Of a stretch of DNA of 64,000 bases, positions 10,201 to 19,672 are shown in pieces (the stretch's first letter is position 1; every line of letters starts with the position of its first letter). A program made the translations under genes and the position numbers. The notes beneath the pieces were generated by a model. It searched no databases and was not told the DNA's origin. It saw nothing but the letters and a program-made list of their open reading frames with translations. The DNA comes from Saprospiraceae bacterium. GTDB taxonomy: Bacteria > Bacteroidota > Bacteroidia > Chitinophagales > Saprospiraceae. The stretch spans positions 2,294,001 through 2,358,000 of the forward strand of contig JADKAA010000029.1 in assembly GCA_016715465.1 (NCBI GenBank). The letters run 5' to 3'.

Positions 10201-13200
10201 ACGCCTGAACAATGGTCGTAGCTGCCATTGTCAACCATCCATGCATACAACTTCGCTGCTCCGTCTGATCCGGTGCCTGAGCCTGTAAGGCTGATTACGA
10301 TATTCTGCTTCGCTACCGCTACCGGTGCGCTTCTGTCGATTACCGTTACATTTGCTATCGCCGTGCTGATGTTGCCACAACAGTCTATCGCCTTGTAGAT
10401 AAATTTATGTGGACCCTTTGGAGCCCCTGTTACATTGTAACCGCCTTTTCCATCAGGTGTAATCACTACCCCTGCAGGGCCTTCCAACCACCATTCCGGT
10501 GTTGCATCACAGTTGTCCTGTAATTCCCATGGCATTGGTGCCGCAAAGTTTGCCACACAGCCCCATGGATTTACACTTACCGTTACATCTTTTACAATGA
10601 ACGTTGGTGCTTTGGTGTCAACCGCTTTGATCAGCTGAGTGTAGGTTTTTGTCTCTACCTTGCACCAGTCCAGTAAGGCCCACGTCCGGATCACCTTGCT
10701 GTTGCCCGGACACCCTGCTCCGCAGGCTGCGATCACCTGGTCGGTGTAACTCGCATAGATCGTACATACATTATTGTCTATCTTTTGAGCGTGTAACTTA
10801 CCATCCCGGCCTACCGCGTAATAGTGCGGATACCCATACGCATTGCCCTCATTCAGTTCTTCTACGCCTGCCGGTGATCCATCTGCTTCCGTCCAGTCGT
10901 CCTGGAAGGCACCAATGCCCGCTCCTCCTCTGGAATCTACATCAAAATACGCCACTACGTCGCCCGGCGTTACCCCAGATCCGCAATAGTTCATCTCCAC
11001 CAGTCCCGGTGGCAAGACAATGTCACTGATCTCCAGATTTTCTATGGCTATTTCCTGCACACACGTCGCTGAATACCCAAAGGCATCGGTCACCAGGTAG
11101 GTAATTTCCAGAATTTGATCCGCACATTCGTCTCCCACCAATTGTATATTTTTCTGTACCGTGTACGGCGAACATTCCTCGATCAACGGTGCCGGTACGC
11201 TTATCGCTCCCGACAGCAGCGCCGATACATCGTAACACCGGTAAACACATGGTGTCTGCAATGCCGCAGGACCTGTGAACGTCCACGAGTACGCGCCCAT
11301 CTGACCCGCTCCCCACGTGCTGCTCACCAGGTAATATGTGCCCGGGGTCAGGTTTACCGTAAATGAAGGCTCACTCTCAAATATGCCAGGTAAGTCGTCG
11401 TCTCCTCCTACCAGATTGGTACACGGATCGTTAGGATCAAAGCTGCCGCTGTAGATACCGGCGATGCCATCAAACAATGGCGAATCGTCCATCACAAACG
11501 TATAATTGCCCCCTACCGCAACCGTAAACGGAATTACGTCATACAATATGCCCGGGTTCGGTGCAAAAACATCAAACGCCCAGCATTGACCCGGTGAAAA
11601 GTTCGCATCCGCTGTACTCCACTCTCCATTCAAGCCCAACAGGTCACACAACGGCGCCTGGCATTCTATCACAGGGGGAAGTTTGTCTTCTACATGAATT
11701 GTACCCCAACATGAATTTCCTGTTACAGGGTCGGTTACTGTAACGGTATAATTACCAATGGCTGTGACCACATTTGAGTTCAGGCCTGAAATAGTAACTA
11801 TATATTCCTCATAGCACCCATAAGGCCCACCTTCCAGGATCATATCAGCTCCTACAACTACACTGCAAGTTTCATCAAATGAAATATTGACCCTGTCATT
11901 ACAAGCCAGCGCAGAAATCGCATTGGGATACTCCAACACAAATACTTTATATGAACAAGTTGCCGGTCCATTTCCAAAAAAGTCAAACACTTCGAATGTA
12001 AGGGTAAATGGAGAATTGTCTTTATGCATAAAGGTGCCAGGTTGAGGTCCTACCGTTTGAATAATCTGAATATCACCCGGGCAATTGTCAGTCACTTCTG
12101 GTTTGGGAAGATTGTCAGCGAATGTTCCGCATTCACCAGGTGACAAAATGATGGTTATGTCCTTAGGGCAAATAGCCACAGGCGGTGTGTTGTCTCCAAT
12201 AAATAAGGATTGAGAAAATGTATTGGGTGGACATACCGGTGCGGCATTGGTTTGATAGGTACCAATTGGGAATGGAGGTGTAGCATTGCTATTGTTGGTG
12301 GAATTGTCCAATACATTAATCCCGCTATAAATCCAGTCGTTGGCATTGAAGAAATTTCCGGCTATATTGGTATTGTTCTTTCGATACACCCAACCATCCA
12401 TATATTCCCATGGCAAACCTGTACCACTTTGATTAATTTCTCCAAACACATCTATGACATCGCCATTGCAAAAAAGTTCCACGGCATCATCACCGTTGAC
12501 CTGAAAGTTAAAAGCCAGATAATTTGCAGCAAAGCCAAAATAGGTCTGAAAATCTATGCCATTTGCTGCTGCATAAATAAAGGTTCCCTTTGGAATAAAA
12601 ACGGCAGGGAATGTAAACTCAATACCATCGCTTCCGCCACCATTGTTGGCGACGCCCAAACCATAAACACTTAAATCGGCGATGTCTTCAATCGCATATA
12701 ATTCGATGGCTTTAGGTTGACCACCCGTAAGTGGCCCATCAATAATTCCGGTAATGATCAGGTTTCCGCAAGCATAAACGTTGTTGGTAATCTGGTAGGT
12801 GCCAGGCAATGTATTGGTCAATTCAATTTCCCCGGAAAGGATGTCGAGATCTACATTGGCAGGATTCCCCTGTGTAACCCGGTATATACCATCTACCCCT
12901 GTAACATGGGATACCACCGGATTTTCTCCATTGGGGCAAAACTCATCTGCCTGATAAGAAAACTCTGCACTCAGTGGTGGCTGAATGAAGGTGACAGAAG
13001 TACTGTCACGAACTACACCACAAATAGCGTCATTTGCTGTGTAATAAAGATATACACTGGTTCCTACCTCAGCGGCGGTGGGGGTGTACATCGAGCTTGG
13101 AAGATTTATATTGGAAAAGATACCCAGACCTCCAATCCAGGTTCCGGATCCCGATGCAGCAAGGGTTACGGGCATGGTTCCACAGGTAACCCTTCCAGGA

Positions 13201-16200
13201 CCTGCGTCTATCATGGGTGCCTGACGAATGGTAACGGTGTCCATGAAAGAAAATGAACAGGTGCTGCTGCCTCCACACAATCCCGGAGAAAAACTCGCAG
13301 TTGGATATGGAGGTGTCGCGGTGGCATTGGTTCCCATGGTTGTGTTTGAATCGTCCAGCGCATCAGGACCGCTGTATGTCCATTGAGAAGGTATATATAC
13401 GGCACTTGGACAGCTTCCAATGTTTCTATGGCCCCATCCATCCAATGTTTCCCACGTCTGGCCGGTGCCATCCTGACCTGGCACACCATACACGTCAACG
13501 ACCCCTCCGTTTTGGTATAACAGTACGGCATCGTCACCGTTATTATTGGCAACACCATTGATAAAATCAGGCGTAAATCCCATCCATTGTACAAAACCCG
13601 GACTTTCAGAAGCTACATAAATGAAGTCGCCGGCAACCACACTGACAGCTGGAAATACAAAATCAGGTACACCGGCAGAAGCGGCTCCATTGCTTGCATT
13701 TTCAAGTCCAAAAATACTTAAGTTGGGTATGGCCTGAATCGCATAAAGTTCAATGAACTTAGGAAGTCCTCCCGTAAGTGGTCCATCCAGAATTCCGGTT
13801 ATAATCAGCGATGGTCCTGAAGCTGAAGGAGCTATGCTGTTGGTAATTTTATATTGGCCAGCAGTACTGAGTGCCGGATTTATTGTTCCGGTGACGCTGT
13901 TTATGGACAAGGTTCCATTTCCTGCCAGCGGCATATAAGTATAGGTACCATTTCTGCCAAAAGTATTGTGTGTTGGTGAGAGCGCATTTCCATTTGTGCA
14001 AAGGGTATTGGGGTTGTATTGGAATTGTGCTGCATTGGGTGGATAGGTAATCGCGACAGGGTCCGCTGATGATCCACATGAATTGCTTACCGTATAGGTC
14101 AGGTTAAATGTGGTGCCTTCCTGAGACGGTGTGGGTGTATAGGTAGTCATTGGATTGGTGGTGCTGGAAAACATGCCAGAACCGCCTGTCCAATGACCGG
14201 GAAGATTTGCAGTCGCAGAAAGTAAAACCGGACCAAAACAGGCCGTGAAGTCATTTCCTGCATTTACAGAGGGAATAGGTAAAATGGTGATTTGGACGGT
14301 ATCTGAATTGGGCTGACAAGCTCCGGATACGGTCCATGTAAGGACTACGGTAGTGCCAACTTCTGCAGGAGCCGGTGTATAGGTCGCGTTGGCTGCGTTG
14401 GGGTTGCTGAAAATGCCTGTACCCCCAGTCCATATTCCGGTGCCGATGGCATTCAGTTGTTTTGGTGTAACACCACATACGGTTCCGCCGGTTCCGGCAT
14501 TTAAGGCAGCTCCATTGTTCACCACAAAAAGGGCGCTGTCCGGCTGAACACAGCCGGGATAAGCTGGTGCGCCGTTCTGGGAAACATTGCCTGTATTTAC
14601 ACCCGTATAACTGAGGTTTATGGTTACATTTCCTGCGGGCAGGCCAGAGGCATTGAAAGTATTTCCTGCTACTCCGGTGCCCGACCAAACGTAGCTACCG
14701 GTTCCATTGTCTCCGGTTATGGTTGCCGTCAAAGGAACACCCGTCTGACCCGGACAATTTAAAAATGGTCCCTGTGGATCAATGACCACATTGGGATAAG
14801 CGCAAAGGTTAGAAACGGATCCGGCTGGATTTCCATTGAATGAAATGATTGCTGTGTAGCCAATATTGTCGGTGTGAGAAAAGGAGGCTGTATAAATACC
14901 AGGTTGTATTTCTGTAAATCCTGTATAACCAATGCAATTGGTACAAACAGCGGTTACGACGCCTCCAACCGGACCTGTAACGGTAATTTCTTCATCAAAG
15001 GTCCCGTCATTGCCCAAGGCGGAAGCGTCATTATTGCAAACACAGGGGTCGGATATGGAAATAAGTACGGGTTGGATAGAACATGATCCCGGGTCTGTGA
15101 TTACTTCCTGAACAGCGCAGGCAGAACCGTTTTGGCTATCTGTTACCGTAAGTGTGATGTTACCACCACCTGCGGATCCGGCCTGTAATCTAAAAAAGGA
15201 GGCAACTCCATAAGGCACATTTACTGCAGGACTGATTCCATTGAGCAAAATGCTACCTGAAGATACGGTTACATCATATCCGGCATTCCCCAAATTGACA
15301 CCTGTGGGATTGAGTTGGAACCAGATATAGTCATCCAAAACGGATGAGGATTCATTGTTGTCTTCACAATGCACATCGGTCAGACCTGTACCGGTGAGGT
15401 CACAAATTTGGACTACATCGTTGTCTGTAATATTTGCAACCACATTGCTGATGGATATGCCGTTATAATTTGCATCATCCGAAGAAACAACATGACCAAT
15501 GGTGGATGAGTGACTTCCTTCCACGATAGCATCATCTACCGCCGTAACGGTAATGACTTGGGGAGTATTCCAATCAACGGTTGTAAAAATTAAAGAAGTG
15601 GGAATGACAGTACTCTGCGCATCCGGAGTGATGTTGATGGTAACCATAGAACTGGGTGCACTTGACAGAACCACTGTATAGGAATCCGTAGCACCGCCTT
15701 CCGTCACATCTGTGCTTCCTGCTGATTCAGTCACAATTACCCCGGCAGGGGCTTGTGTGGTAATGCTGAAGCTGTAATCATCAATAGCTATACCATCGTC
15801 GGACCCGGTAGCATTAAAATCAAGCCATCGAAGACAAAAGGTATCGCCATTGGGTATATTGATGCCATTTATGGTGGCGGAAATTAAAGCAGAATGTAAC
15901 ATGCTTCCATTACCTGTGGCTTGGCCGGGATTAAAGTAATCCAGCGCGTTATAGGAAACCCATGTACCGGCACCATTGATGGCCGTGGTATTTAAGTTGT
16001 ACTGAAACTGAATGCCATCGGTTCTGTTTAATGCACCCACCCGCCAGGTTTCTCCTGTGAAGCTTATGGTTAAAGAAGTTATGGTTGCACCCGTATTGTT
16101 GGTGTAACAAACACCAATCATGGGTATTAGTGAACCCGATTGAAGACCCCCGAAAGCTCTTTCCGAATTCGCTGCGGTTCCAAAGCTGTAAGTATCTCCT

Positions 16201-16418
16201 CCGTTGCCACTCCCTGTACCTGCAGAATACAATAGGTTGGCATTGGTTCCCGATTCAATAAAAACAAAACCTCCGGGCACGGAAGAAGAGGTGCCTGTGT
16301 TGGCTAAGCCTGAAAAATCTTCTGTATGGGTAAAACCTGATCCTGGTATGGATATCTGGCTGATTGCCAATTGTACAATAGACAATATAGCCAATAGGGT
16401 GAGTTTGGTCCTGTTCAT
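7248..16418 (-). CDS. Giant T9SS-secreted surface protein B (HYR, lamin-tail-like, dockerin-like, cohesin-like)
   Basis: The 3056-residue product starts with a signal peptide (MNRTKLTLLAILSIVQLAISQ). Modules in order: an adhesin-like N-terminal domain; a Calx-beta-like repeat (about 230-330); PKD/Ig-like repeats; two lamin-tail-like domains (about 870-1010 and 1220-1370), each opening LIITG(I)xDGPLTGG and separated by Ig-like sequence; a HYR domain (about 1406-1490); and a pre-peptidase-like beta domain (about 1590-1715). From about residue 1940 a long block is shared with protein A. Near the end are a dockerin-like pair of calcium loops (about 2690-2770; LDLVLIQRHILG, then DVNNDSKVLASDL), a cohesin-like domain (about 2830-2965) and a T9SS type A sorting tail (QNEPNPFKTNT to the last residue). 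It is probably a surface adhesin or matrix protein. No enzyme motif is seen. Confidence 0.92.
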   Translation of the reverse strand: MNRTKLTLLAILSIVQLAISQISIPGSGFTHTEDFSGLANTGTSSSVPGGFVFIESGTNANLLYSAGTGSGNGGDTYSFGTAANSERAFGGLQSGSLIPMIGVCYTNNTGATITSLTISFTGETWRVGALNRTDGIQFQYNLNTTAINGAGTWVSYNALDYFNPGQATGNGSMLHSALISATINGINIPNGDTFCLRWLDFNATGSDDGIAIDDYSFSITTQAPAGVIVTESAGSTDVTEGGATDSYTVVLSSAPSSMVTINITPDAQSTVIPTSLIFTTVDWNTPQVITVTAVDDAIVEGSHSSTIGHVVSSDDANYNGISISNVVANITDNDVVQICDLTGTGLTDVHCEDNNESSSVLDDYIWFQLNPTGVNLGNAGYDVTVSSGSILLNGISPAVNVPYGVASFFRLQAGSAGGGNITLTVTDSQNGSACAVQEVITDPGSCSIQPVLISISDPCVCNNDASALGNDGTFDEEITVTGPVGGVVTAVCTNCIGYTGFTEIQPGIYTASFSHTDNIGYTAIISFNGNPAGSVSNLCAYPNVVIDPQGPFLNCPGQTGVPLTATITGDNGTGSYVWSGTGVAGNTFNASGLPAGNVTINLSYTGVNTGNVSQNGAPAYPGCVQPDSALFVVNNGAALNAGTGGTVCGVTPKQLNAIGTGIWTGGTGIFSNPNAANATYTPAPAEVGTTVVLTWTVSGACQPNSDTVQITILPIPSVNAGNDFTACFGPVLLSATANLPGHWTGGSGMFSSTTNPMTTYTPTPSQEGTTFNLTYTVSNSCGSSADPVAITYPPNAAQFQYNPNTLCTNGNALSPTHNTFGRNGTYTYMPLAGNGTLSINSVTGTINPALSTAGQYKITNSIAPSASGPSLIITGILDGPLTGGLPKFIELYAIQAIPNLSIFGLENASNGAASAGVPDFVFPAVSVVAGDFIYVASESPGFVQWMGFTPDFINGVANNNGDDAVLLYQNGGVVDVYGVPGQDGTGQTWETLDGWGHRNIGSCPSAVYIPSQWTYSGPDALDDSNTTMGTNATATPPYPTASFSPGLCGGSSTCSFSFMDTVTIRQAPMIDAGPGRVTCGTMPVTLAASGSGTWIGGLGIFSNINLPSSMYTPTAAEVGTSVYLYYTANDAICGVVRDSTSVTFIQPPLSAEFSYQADEFCPNGENPVVSHVTGVDGIYRVTQGNPANVDLDILSGEIELTNTLPGTYQITNNVYACGNLIITGIIDGPLTGGQPKAIELYAIEDIADLSVYGLGVANNGGGSDGIEFTFPAVFIPKGTFIYAAANGIDFQTYFGFAANYLAFNFQVNGDDAVELFCNGDVIDVFGEINQSGTGLPWEYMDGWVYRKNNTNIAGNFFNANDWIYSGINVLDNSTNNSNATPPFPIGTYQTNAAPVCPPNTFSQSLFIGDNTPPVAICPKDITIILSPGECGTFADNLPKPEVTDNCPGDIQIIQTVGPQPGTFMHKDNSPFTLTFEVFDFFGNGPATCSYKVFVLEYPNAISALACNDRVNISFDETCSVVVGADMILEGGPYGCYEEYIVTISGLNSNVVTAIGNYTVTVTDPVTGNSCWGTIHVEDKLPPVIECQAPLCDLLGLNGEWSTADANFSPGQCWAFDVFAPNPGILYDVIPFTVAVGGNYTFVMDDSPLFDGIAGIYSGSFDPNDPCTNLVGGDDDLPGIFESEPSFTVNLTPGTYYLVSSTWGAGQMGAYSWTFTGPAALQTPCVYRCYDVSALLSGAISVPAPLIEECSPYTVQKNIQLVGDECADQILEITYLVTDAFGYSATCVQEIAIENLEISDIVLPPGLVEMNYCGSGVTPGDVVAYFDVDSRGGAGIGAFQDDWTEADGSPAGVEELNEGNAYGYPHYYAVGRDGKLHAQKIDNNVCTIYASYTDQVIAACGAGCPGNSKVIRTWALLDWCKVETKTYTQLIKAVDTKAPTFIVKDVTVSVNPWGCVANFAAPMPWELQDNCDATPEWWLEGPAGVVITPDGKGGYNVTGAPKGPHKFIYKAIDCCGNISTAIANVTVIDRSAPVAVAKQNIVISLTGSGTGSDGAAKLYAWMVDNGSYDHCSGVKLEIRRPDEDAGETCGNIGLNGHNNNATFNNDASSSPQQKWAHPHDNADDTDNGEYVKFCCDDLDGTISAVHQVILRVWDNGNMNATIGDNLIIDGMQDNYNETWADIRVENKLPPVIVCPDDVTITCDMELNLSTSWKSVEGVNLTMTGGPAIAYDLCNGVEVEYKDTPSWTNTCENVGKIRREFRAIKGEGATAVTVNCYQTITVLALPSTFKVTPPSNKVEDAECDFTADDIKDGDKPKVEGGPCDVIGENIHIDTFLFEDGVCKKWKVTYTYINWCTGAVKGDKGEYVKYYKYKDEIKPELTCRDTTFAANPNPANPSGFCEGTVSLTATATDTSGCTAKGWLKWQGFVDLWGNGTTDLEFSSFLPTNDNNLENDTNGNGIRDAYVKPTGSGDKVVIPSFVLDAEMTAHKVQWKVTDGCGNVTDCYSTFMVVDKKAPTPYCVSLSSAVMQNGQVELWAIDFNKGSFDNCTPQNALLYTFNGEHPVLSKLAVEHYFTGAGQESTAAAYGLGNAQRWVPNYRSSAMIFNCDDVEASPITLNMSVWDNKLNTDFCSITLTLIDNQGECEVGPRMAIAGKIQNEKGKGVNNVVVHLTSQQLGMDKVRMSDTGGGYEFGNLPVMADYQVKGTKRDDWMNGVSTLDLVLIQRHILGINKFDNGYKMVAADVNNDSKVLASDLVVLRKLILGVIGELPDNDSWRFLDVKTPMSNPESPWPLDEEITISGIDHDMMEEHFMGVKVGDVNNDAVALTGVAADNRTSKVLKFVAEDKTVNAGEIVTIDVTASNFNQIFGYQFTAKLNGMELLEVKSGAISVDESNYGVPSANTMTMSWASEKAVNATEGEVLFTVVMKATTSGRLSNMMSVGSDVTRSESYAGSEMETNRLDLNFRSGEAETAGYAMYQNEPNPFKTNTVVNFNMPAAGEATFTVMDVTGKLVHTRTVNAVKGMNSVEFNRNDVPVSGVVYYTFESGDFTATKAMMIME

Positions 16419-16445
16419 GAGACGGTTGGTTTTTAAAAATCAGGA

Positions 16446-16453
16446 CAAAGTTA
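16446..16453 (-). promoter_or_regulatory. Candidate -7 box for giant gene B
   Basis: On the minus strand this reads TAACTTTG, matching the Bacteroidota -7 consensus TAnnTTTG, 27 bp upstream of the ATG of gene B. A clear -33 TTTG is not visible. Confidence 0.45.
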
Positions 16454-16815
16454 ACAAATCACCCGGAAATATCCGGATTTCCAATGTTAATTTATCCCTC
16501 AAATTGCGCTAATTCTGAAAGAGTTATACAGAATTTATATGTGAAATTTTTGTCATTTTTTACCCTCTGTAGCTTACCGCCTTAAAGAAAGCAGCCATTT
16601 TAGTCATAGTGCCTGCGGTTAAGGTAACCATGTCTGAAGTATGACCCATATAAAAATAAAATTGACTATATTGGCGTTGTTAGCCGACTTTACGATGGTT
16701 TATTTCAATGTAAAAGAAGAATAACCTGATTTGGTCCCTAAATAATACAAAATCCAAATATAATTTTGTGCGTTTTGCCAACCCCTGGCCCCTAGTCCCT
16801 GACTAACTAAAAAGT
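16454..16815. other. Intergenic region without a recognisable gene
   Basis: The stretch between giant gene B and the permease gene shows no ORF with signal peptide or domain features, no tRNA-like cloverleaf and no strong hairpin that I could find by eye. Confidence 0.45.
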
Positions 16816-18045
16816 TTACTCGTACCTGAGTGATTCAATAGGATCGAGCTTGGCCGCTTTAAGGGCCGGATAAAGACCCGAGACGATGCCCACAATGATA
16901 CAAACGACAATGCCCAGCAGGATCCAGGCCCAGGGAATGATAAAATGCCCTTTTATTAATACCGTTATCCCAAATCCCATAAGAATGCCAAAGATAATGC
17001 CTACGATTCCACCTAAAAGGCAGATGACAATGGCTTCCGTTAAAAACTGAATGAGGATATTGTTGCTGGTGGCACCCAAAGCCTTTCTAACGCCAATTTC
17101 TTTGGTCCGTTCAGTTACTGAAACCAGCATAATGTTCATGAGCCCGATGGATGCTCCAAGAAGGGTAAGCATGGCAATGATAACCGTACTCAATCTAAGG
17201 GTCGATGTCATGTCTTTGAGTCGTTGCAAAATAGAGTCACTTTTTCTGATTTCGAAATCATTGTCATCAATGGCAGAAAGTTTCCTGATGTTTCGCATTA
17301 TACCGGTAGCATTGTTGATGGCTACATCAACCATGGATGCATTGGCCATACTGATACTTACTCCATAATTTTTATCAGCGTAACCATATTTGAATTTTGC
17401 CGGCAGAATAGGTATATAAACAACTCTATCACCCCCACCGCCTGATCCTGAACCTTTCTCTTTAATTACACCCACTACTTCGTATCTGTCGGCATTTATT
17501 GAAACGGTTTTACCAATTGCTTTTTCTGCTTTGCCATCAAAAATAGATTTCACCACATCTGAACCAAGTATTGCTTTATTATTTTCAGTATATGAAAAAT
17601 TTCGGCCATGTGAAAGTTCAAGAGATGAAGTTGTAAAATAGTTTTCATCGATGCCGATTACGCCCACATTGGGATTTGTCTTTTGATCGCCCCACTTAAT
17701 GGTGGCCCCTGATTCACAACGGGAATCAATGGATACGTGAGCACCGCTGTATTTAAAACGGTTTTTAAATTCCATAGCTTCGTCAAAGGTAATGGGTGGG
17801 GATTCTACCTGCTTTTTTCCCTGCCTCGTGGTCTTAATCGTTTCCTGTGCCGGCCGGATGCGGAACGTATTGGCACCAAGTCTGTTGAAATTGTCACTCA
17901 TGGAAAACAGGATGGCGTCAATTGCAGTAAGGATACCCACGAGACAAGTAATACCTACGGCAATGATCAGCAAGGTGAGCAGTGACCTGAGCAGATTATT
18001 TTTAATCGAGGTAAGCGCCTCTCTTATGTTTTCAGAAAACTCCAA
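16816..18045 (-). CDS. MacB/FtsX-type ABC transporter permease
   Basis: The 409-residue inner-membrane protein has the MacB permease architecture. An N-terminal transmembrane helix (about 20-45) is followed by a periplasmic MacB-PCD-like domain (about 50-260) and three C-terminal helices forming the FtsX domain (about 285-400). The family signature TERTKEIGVRKALGAT precedes the third helix. Such permeases pair with a separate ATPase and act as mechanotransmitters for lipoproteins, peptides or drugs. No ATPase lies next to it in this window, so its partner and substrate are unknown. It is 101 bp downstream of scpA on the same strand. Confidence 0.9.
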   Translation of the reverse strand: MEFSENIREALTSIKNNLLRSLLTLLIIAVGITCLVGILTAIDAILFSMSDNFNRLGANTFRIRPAQETIKTTRQGKKQVESPPITFDEAMEFKNRFKYSGAHVSIDSRCESGATIKWGDQKTNPNVGVIGIDENYFTTSSLELSHGRNFSYTENNKAILGSDVVKSIFDGKAEKAIGKTVSINADRYEVVGVIKEKGSGSGGGGDRVVYIPILPAKFKYGYADKNYGVSISMANASMVDVAINNATGIMRNIRKLSAIDDNDFEIRKSDSILQRLKDMTSTLRLSTVIIAMLTLLGASIGLMNIMLVSVTERTKEIGVRKALGATSNNILIQFLTEAIVICLLGGIVGIIFGILMGFGITVLIKGHFIIPWAWILLGIVVCIIVGIVSGLYPALKAAKLDPIESLRYE

Positions 18046-18146
18046 ATTAAAGACCGATTTGACGGCTAAAGTACATCAAAATACGCATTAAAGGTTAAAA
18101 TTCTGATGAGGGTCGCCTAAAATTTCGACCAGTGCGGTCATTCTGT

Positions 18147-18903
18147 CTATAAGTAAATATCCTCATTGTCGGGAGGATATATCCAAAAGTTGTTAACACC
18201 AACTCCCTGAATGATTTTTATCTGCTGCAGATTTAATAATTCGAGCAAGGCCAGAAAAGTAACCAGGGCATGAATGCGATTTTCAGCTTCTTCAAAAAGA
18301 CCCTCAAAGTTGGTTTTTTTGTTTTCAAAAACCTTTTTGAGAATGTATTGCTGCTGATTTTCGATGGTGTAAGCATATTGAACAATGCGGTGTACCGGTT
18401 TATTCTTCTGCTGCTCAAACCGCTCTATGATTTTTTGAAAAGTCAGCAAAAGTTTGTATAATGAGAGGGATTCCAGCTCAAGATCTACCAGAGCCTTGTT
18501 TGCAATAATTTTCAACTCCGAAGCTGGATCTCCGCGGTGATGGCGGGAATGCCTGACGTCCTCGAGTGAAGAGAACTGATCCACCACTTCCTTAAACCTT
18601 TTATACTCAAGAAGCTTTTGAGCCAATTCTTCGCGCGGATCAATTTCATTGCCCTGTTCATCGATTTCCTTTCTTGGAAGTAACATCTTGGCTTTGATGC
18701 GCATCAACGTGGCTGCTACCAAGATAAACTCACTGGCAAGATCAATGTTTAAATTTTCGAGTTCCTTGATGTACGATAAAAAAGTCATCCGTAATTTTTG
18801 CAATGGGAATGTCATTGATGTCCAGCTCATCTTTTTCAATGAAAAAAAGCAGAAGGTCAAAAGGACCTTCAAAATGGTCAATCTTTATCGTATAAGTTTG
18901 CAA
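18147..18903 (-). CDS. scpA: Segregation and condensation protein A (frameshift near the N terminus)
   Basis: ScpA is the kleisin subunit that bridges SMC heads in the chromosome-condensing complex with ScpB. The main frame, from about 18780 down to 18147, carries typical ScpA sequence (LASEFILVAATLMRIKAKML, then EQGNEIDPREEL). The conserved N terminus lies in another frame: read from a TTG at 18903 it gives IDHFEGPFDLLLFFIEKDEL and NDIPIAKITDDF, the ScpA hallmark. The frames join if the run of six A's at 18778-18783 (T's in the coding sense) is shortened by one, giving DDFLSYIKEL. The gene as written is therefore interrupted by a one-base insertion in a homopolymer. The TTG start lies 10 bp after the ppgK stop. 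An ATG at 18881 in the main frame gives an N terminus with no family similarity and is rejected. Confidence 0.88.
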
Positions 18904-18913
18904 TGCGTAACTT

Positions 18914-19669
18914 TTAAATAATCATTCTGGCATCGGCAGCCATTGCGGCCCCAATGACTCCCGCTGCATTCTGAAGACTGGCAGGTTCAACCGGTGTTTT
19001 CAGGGTTATGTATCTTTTATAGGATATAAAGTCCTTGCTCACCCCACCACCAATGATAAACAAATCTGGTGACAGGTAAAAATCAATCATTTTAAGGTAG
19101 GTGTTCAACTCTCCGGCCCATACTTTCCAACTCTGCTTTTTAAGCTCTCTTGCGCTGTTGGATGCATATTTTTCTGCCACCGATTCTTTATATTTGAGGT
19201 GCCCAAATTCTGTGTTTGCCAGTAACTTTCCATCCTTAAATGGAGCAGAACCTATGCCCGTACCTAAAGTAAGGAAGATCACCAGACCTTTTTTCTTTTT
19301 ACCCTTGCCAAATTTCATTTCAGCGAGACCGGCCGCATCTGCATCATTGATGACATAGACTTCCTTTCTTAAGGCTTTGCTATACTTTTCCACTATGGGA
19401 TAGTTTATCCAGCTTTTGTCAATATTTGCCGCACTGAGGACGGTTCCATTTTTTACAACGGAGGGAAAACCAATACCGATTTTATCACCCGTAAATTTCA
19501 ATTTCCTTTTGAGCTCCCTGATCACAGCCAAAATTGCATCCGGTGTCGCCGGCTTGGGTGTCTTTATTTTTATACGCTCCGTTATCAGCGCACCGGTTTT
19601 AGGATTCACAATTGCCCCCTTGATGCCTGTAGCGCCTACATCTATGCCAAGTATGTTTTCAGATTCCAT
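18914..19669 (-). CDS. ppgK: Polyphosphate glucokinase (ROK family)
   Basis: The 251-residue cytoplasmic kinase phosphorylates glucose using polyphosphate or ATP. The ATPase-fold phosphate-1 loop is seen at GIDVGATGIKG (residues 8-18), the catalytic aspartate region at NDADAAGLAE, and the phosphate-2 loop at LTLGTGIGSA. The motif FGHLKYKES replaces the zinc-binding histidine region of other ROK proteins, as expected for PPGK. Length matches the family (about 250). It lies 3 bp after the upstream cyclophilin gene and 10 bp before scpA, consistent with one transcript. Confidence 0.9.
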   Translation of the reverse strand: MESENILGIDVGATGIKGAIVNPKTGALITERIKIKTPKPATPDAILAVIRELKRKLKFTGDKIGIGFPSVVKNGTVLSAANIDKSWINYPIVEKYSKALRKEVYVINDADAAGLAEMKFGKGKKKKGLVIFLTLGTGIGSAPFKDGKLLANTEFGHLKYKESVAEKYASNSARELKKQSWKVWAGELNTYLKMIDFYLSPDLFIIGGGVSKDFISYKRYITLKTPVEPASLQNAAGVIGAAMAADARMII

Positions 19670-19672
19670 GTT

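Noticed and set aside
1..16418. Mobile element explaining the duplicated giant genes
   Set aside because: No transposase, integrase, terminal inverted repeats or target duplications were seen at the edges of the similar blocks.
18147..18881. scpA starting at the ATG at 18881
   Set aside because: The resulting N terminus is unrelated to ScpA, while the conserved N terminus is found in the next frame starting from TTG at 18903.
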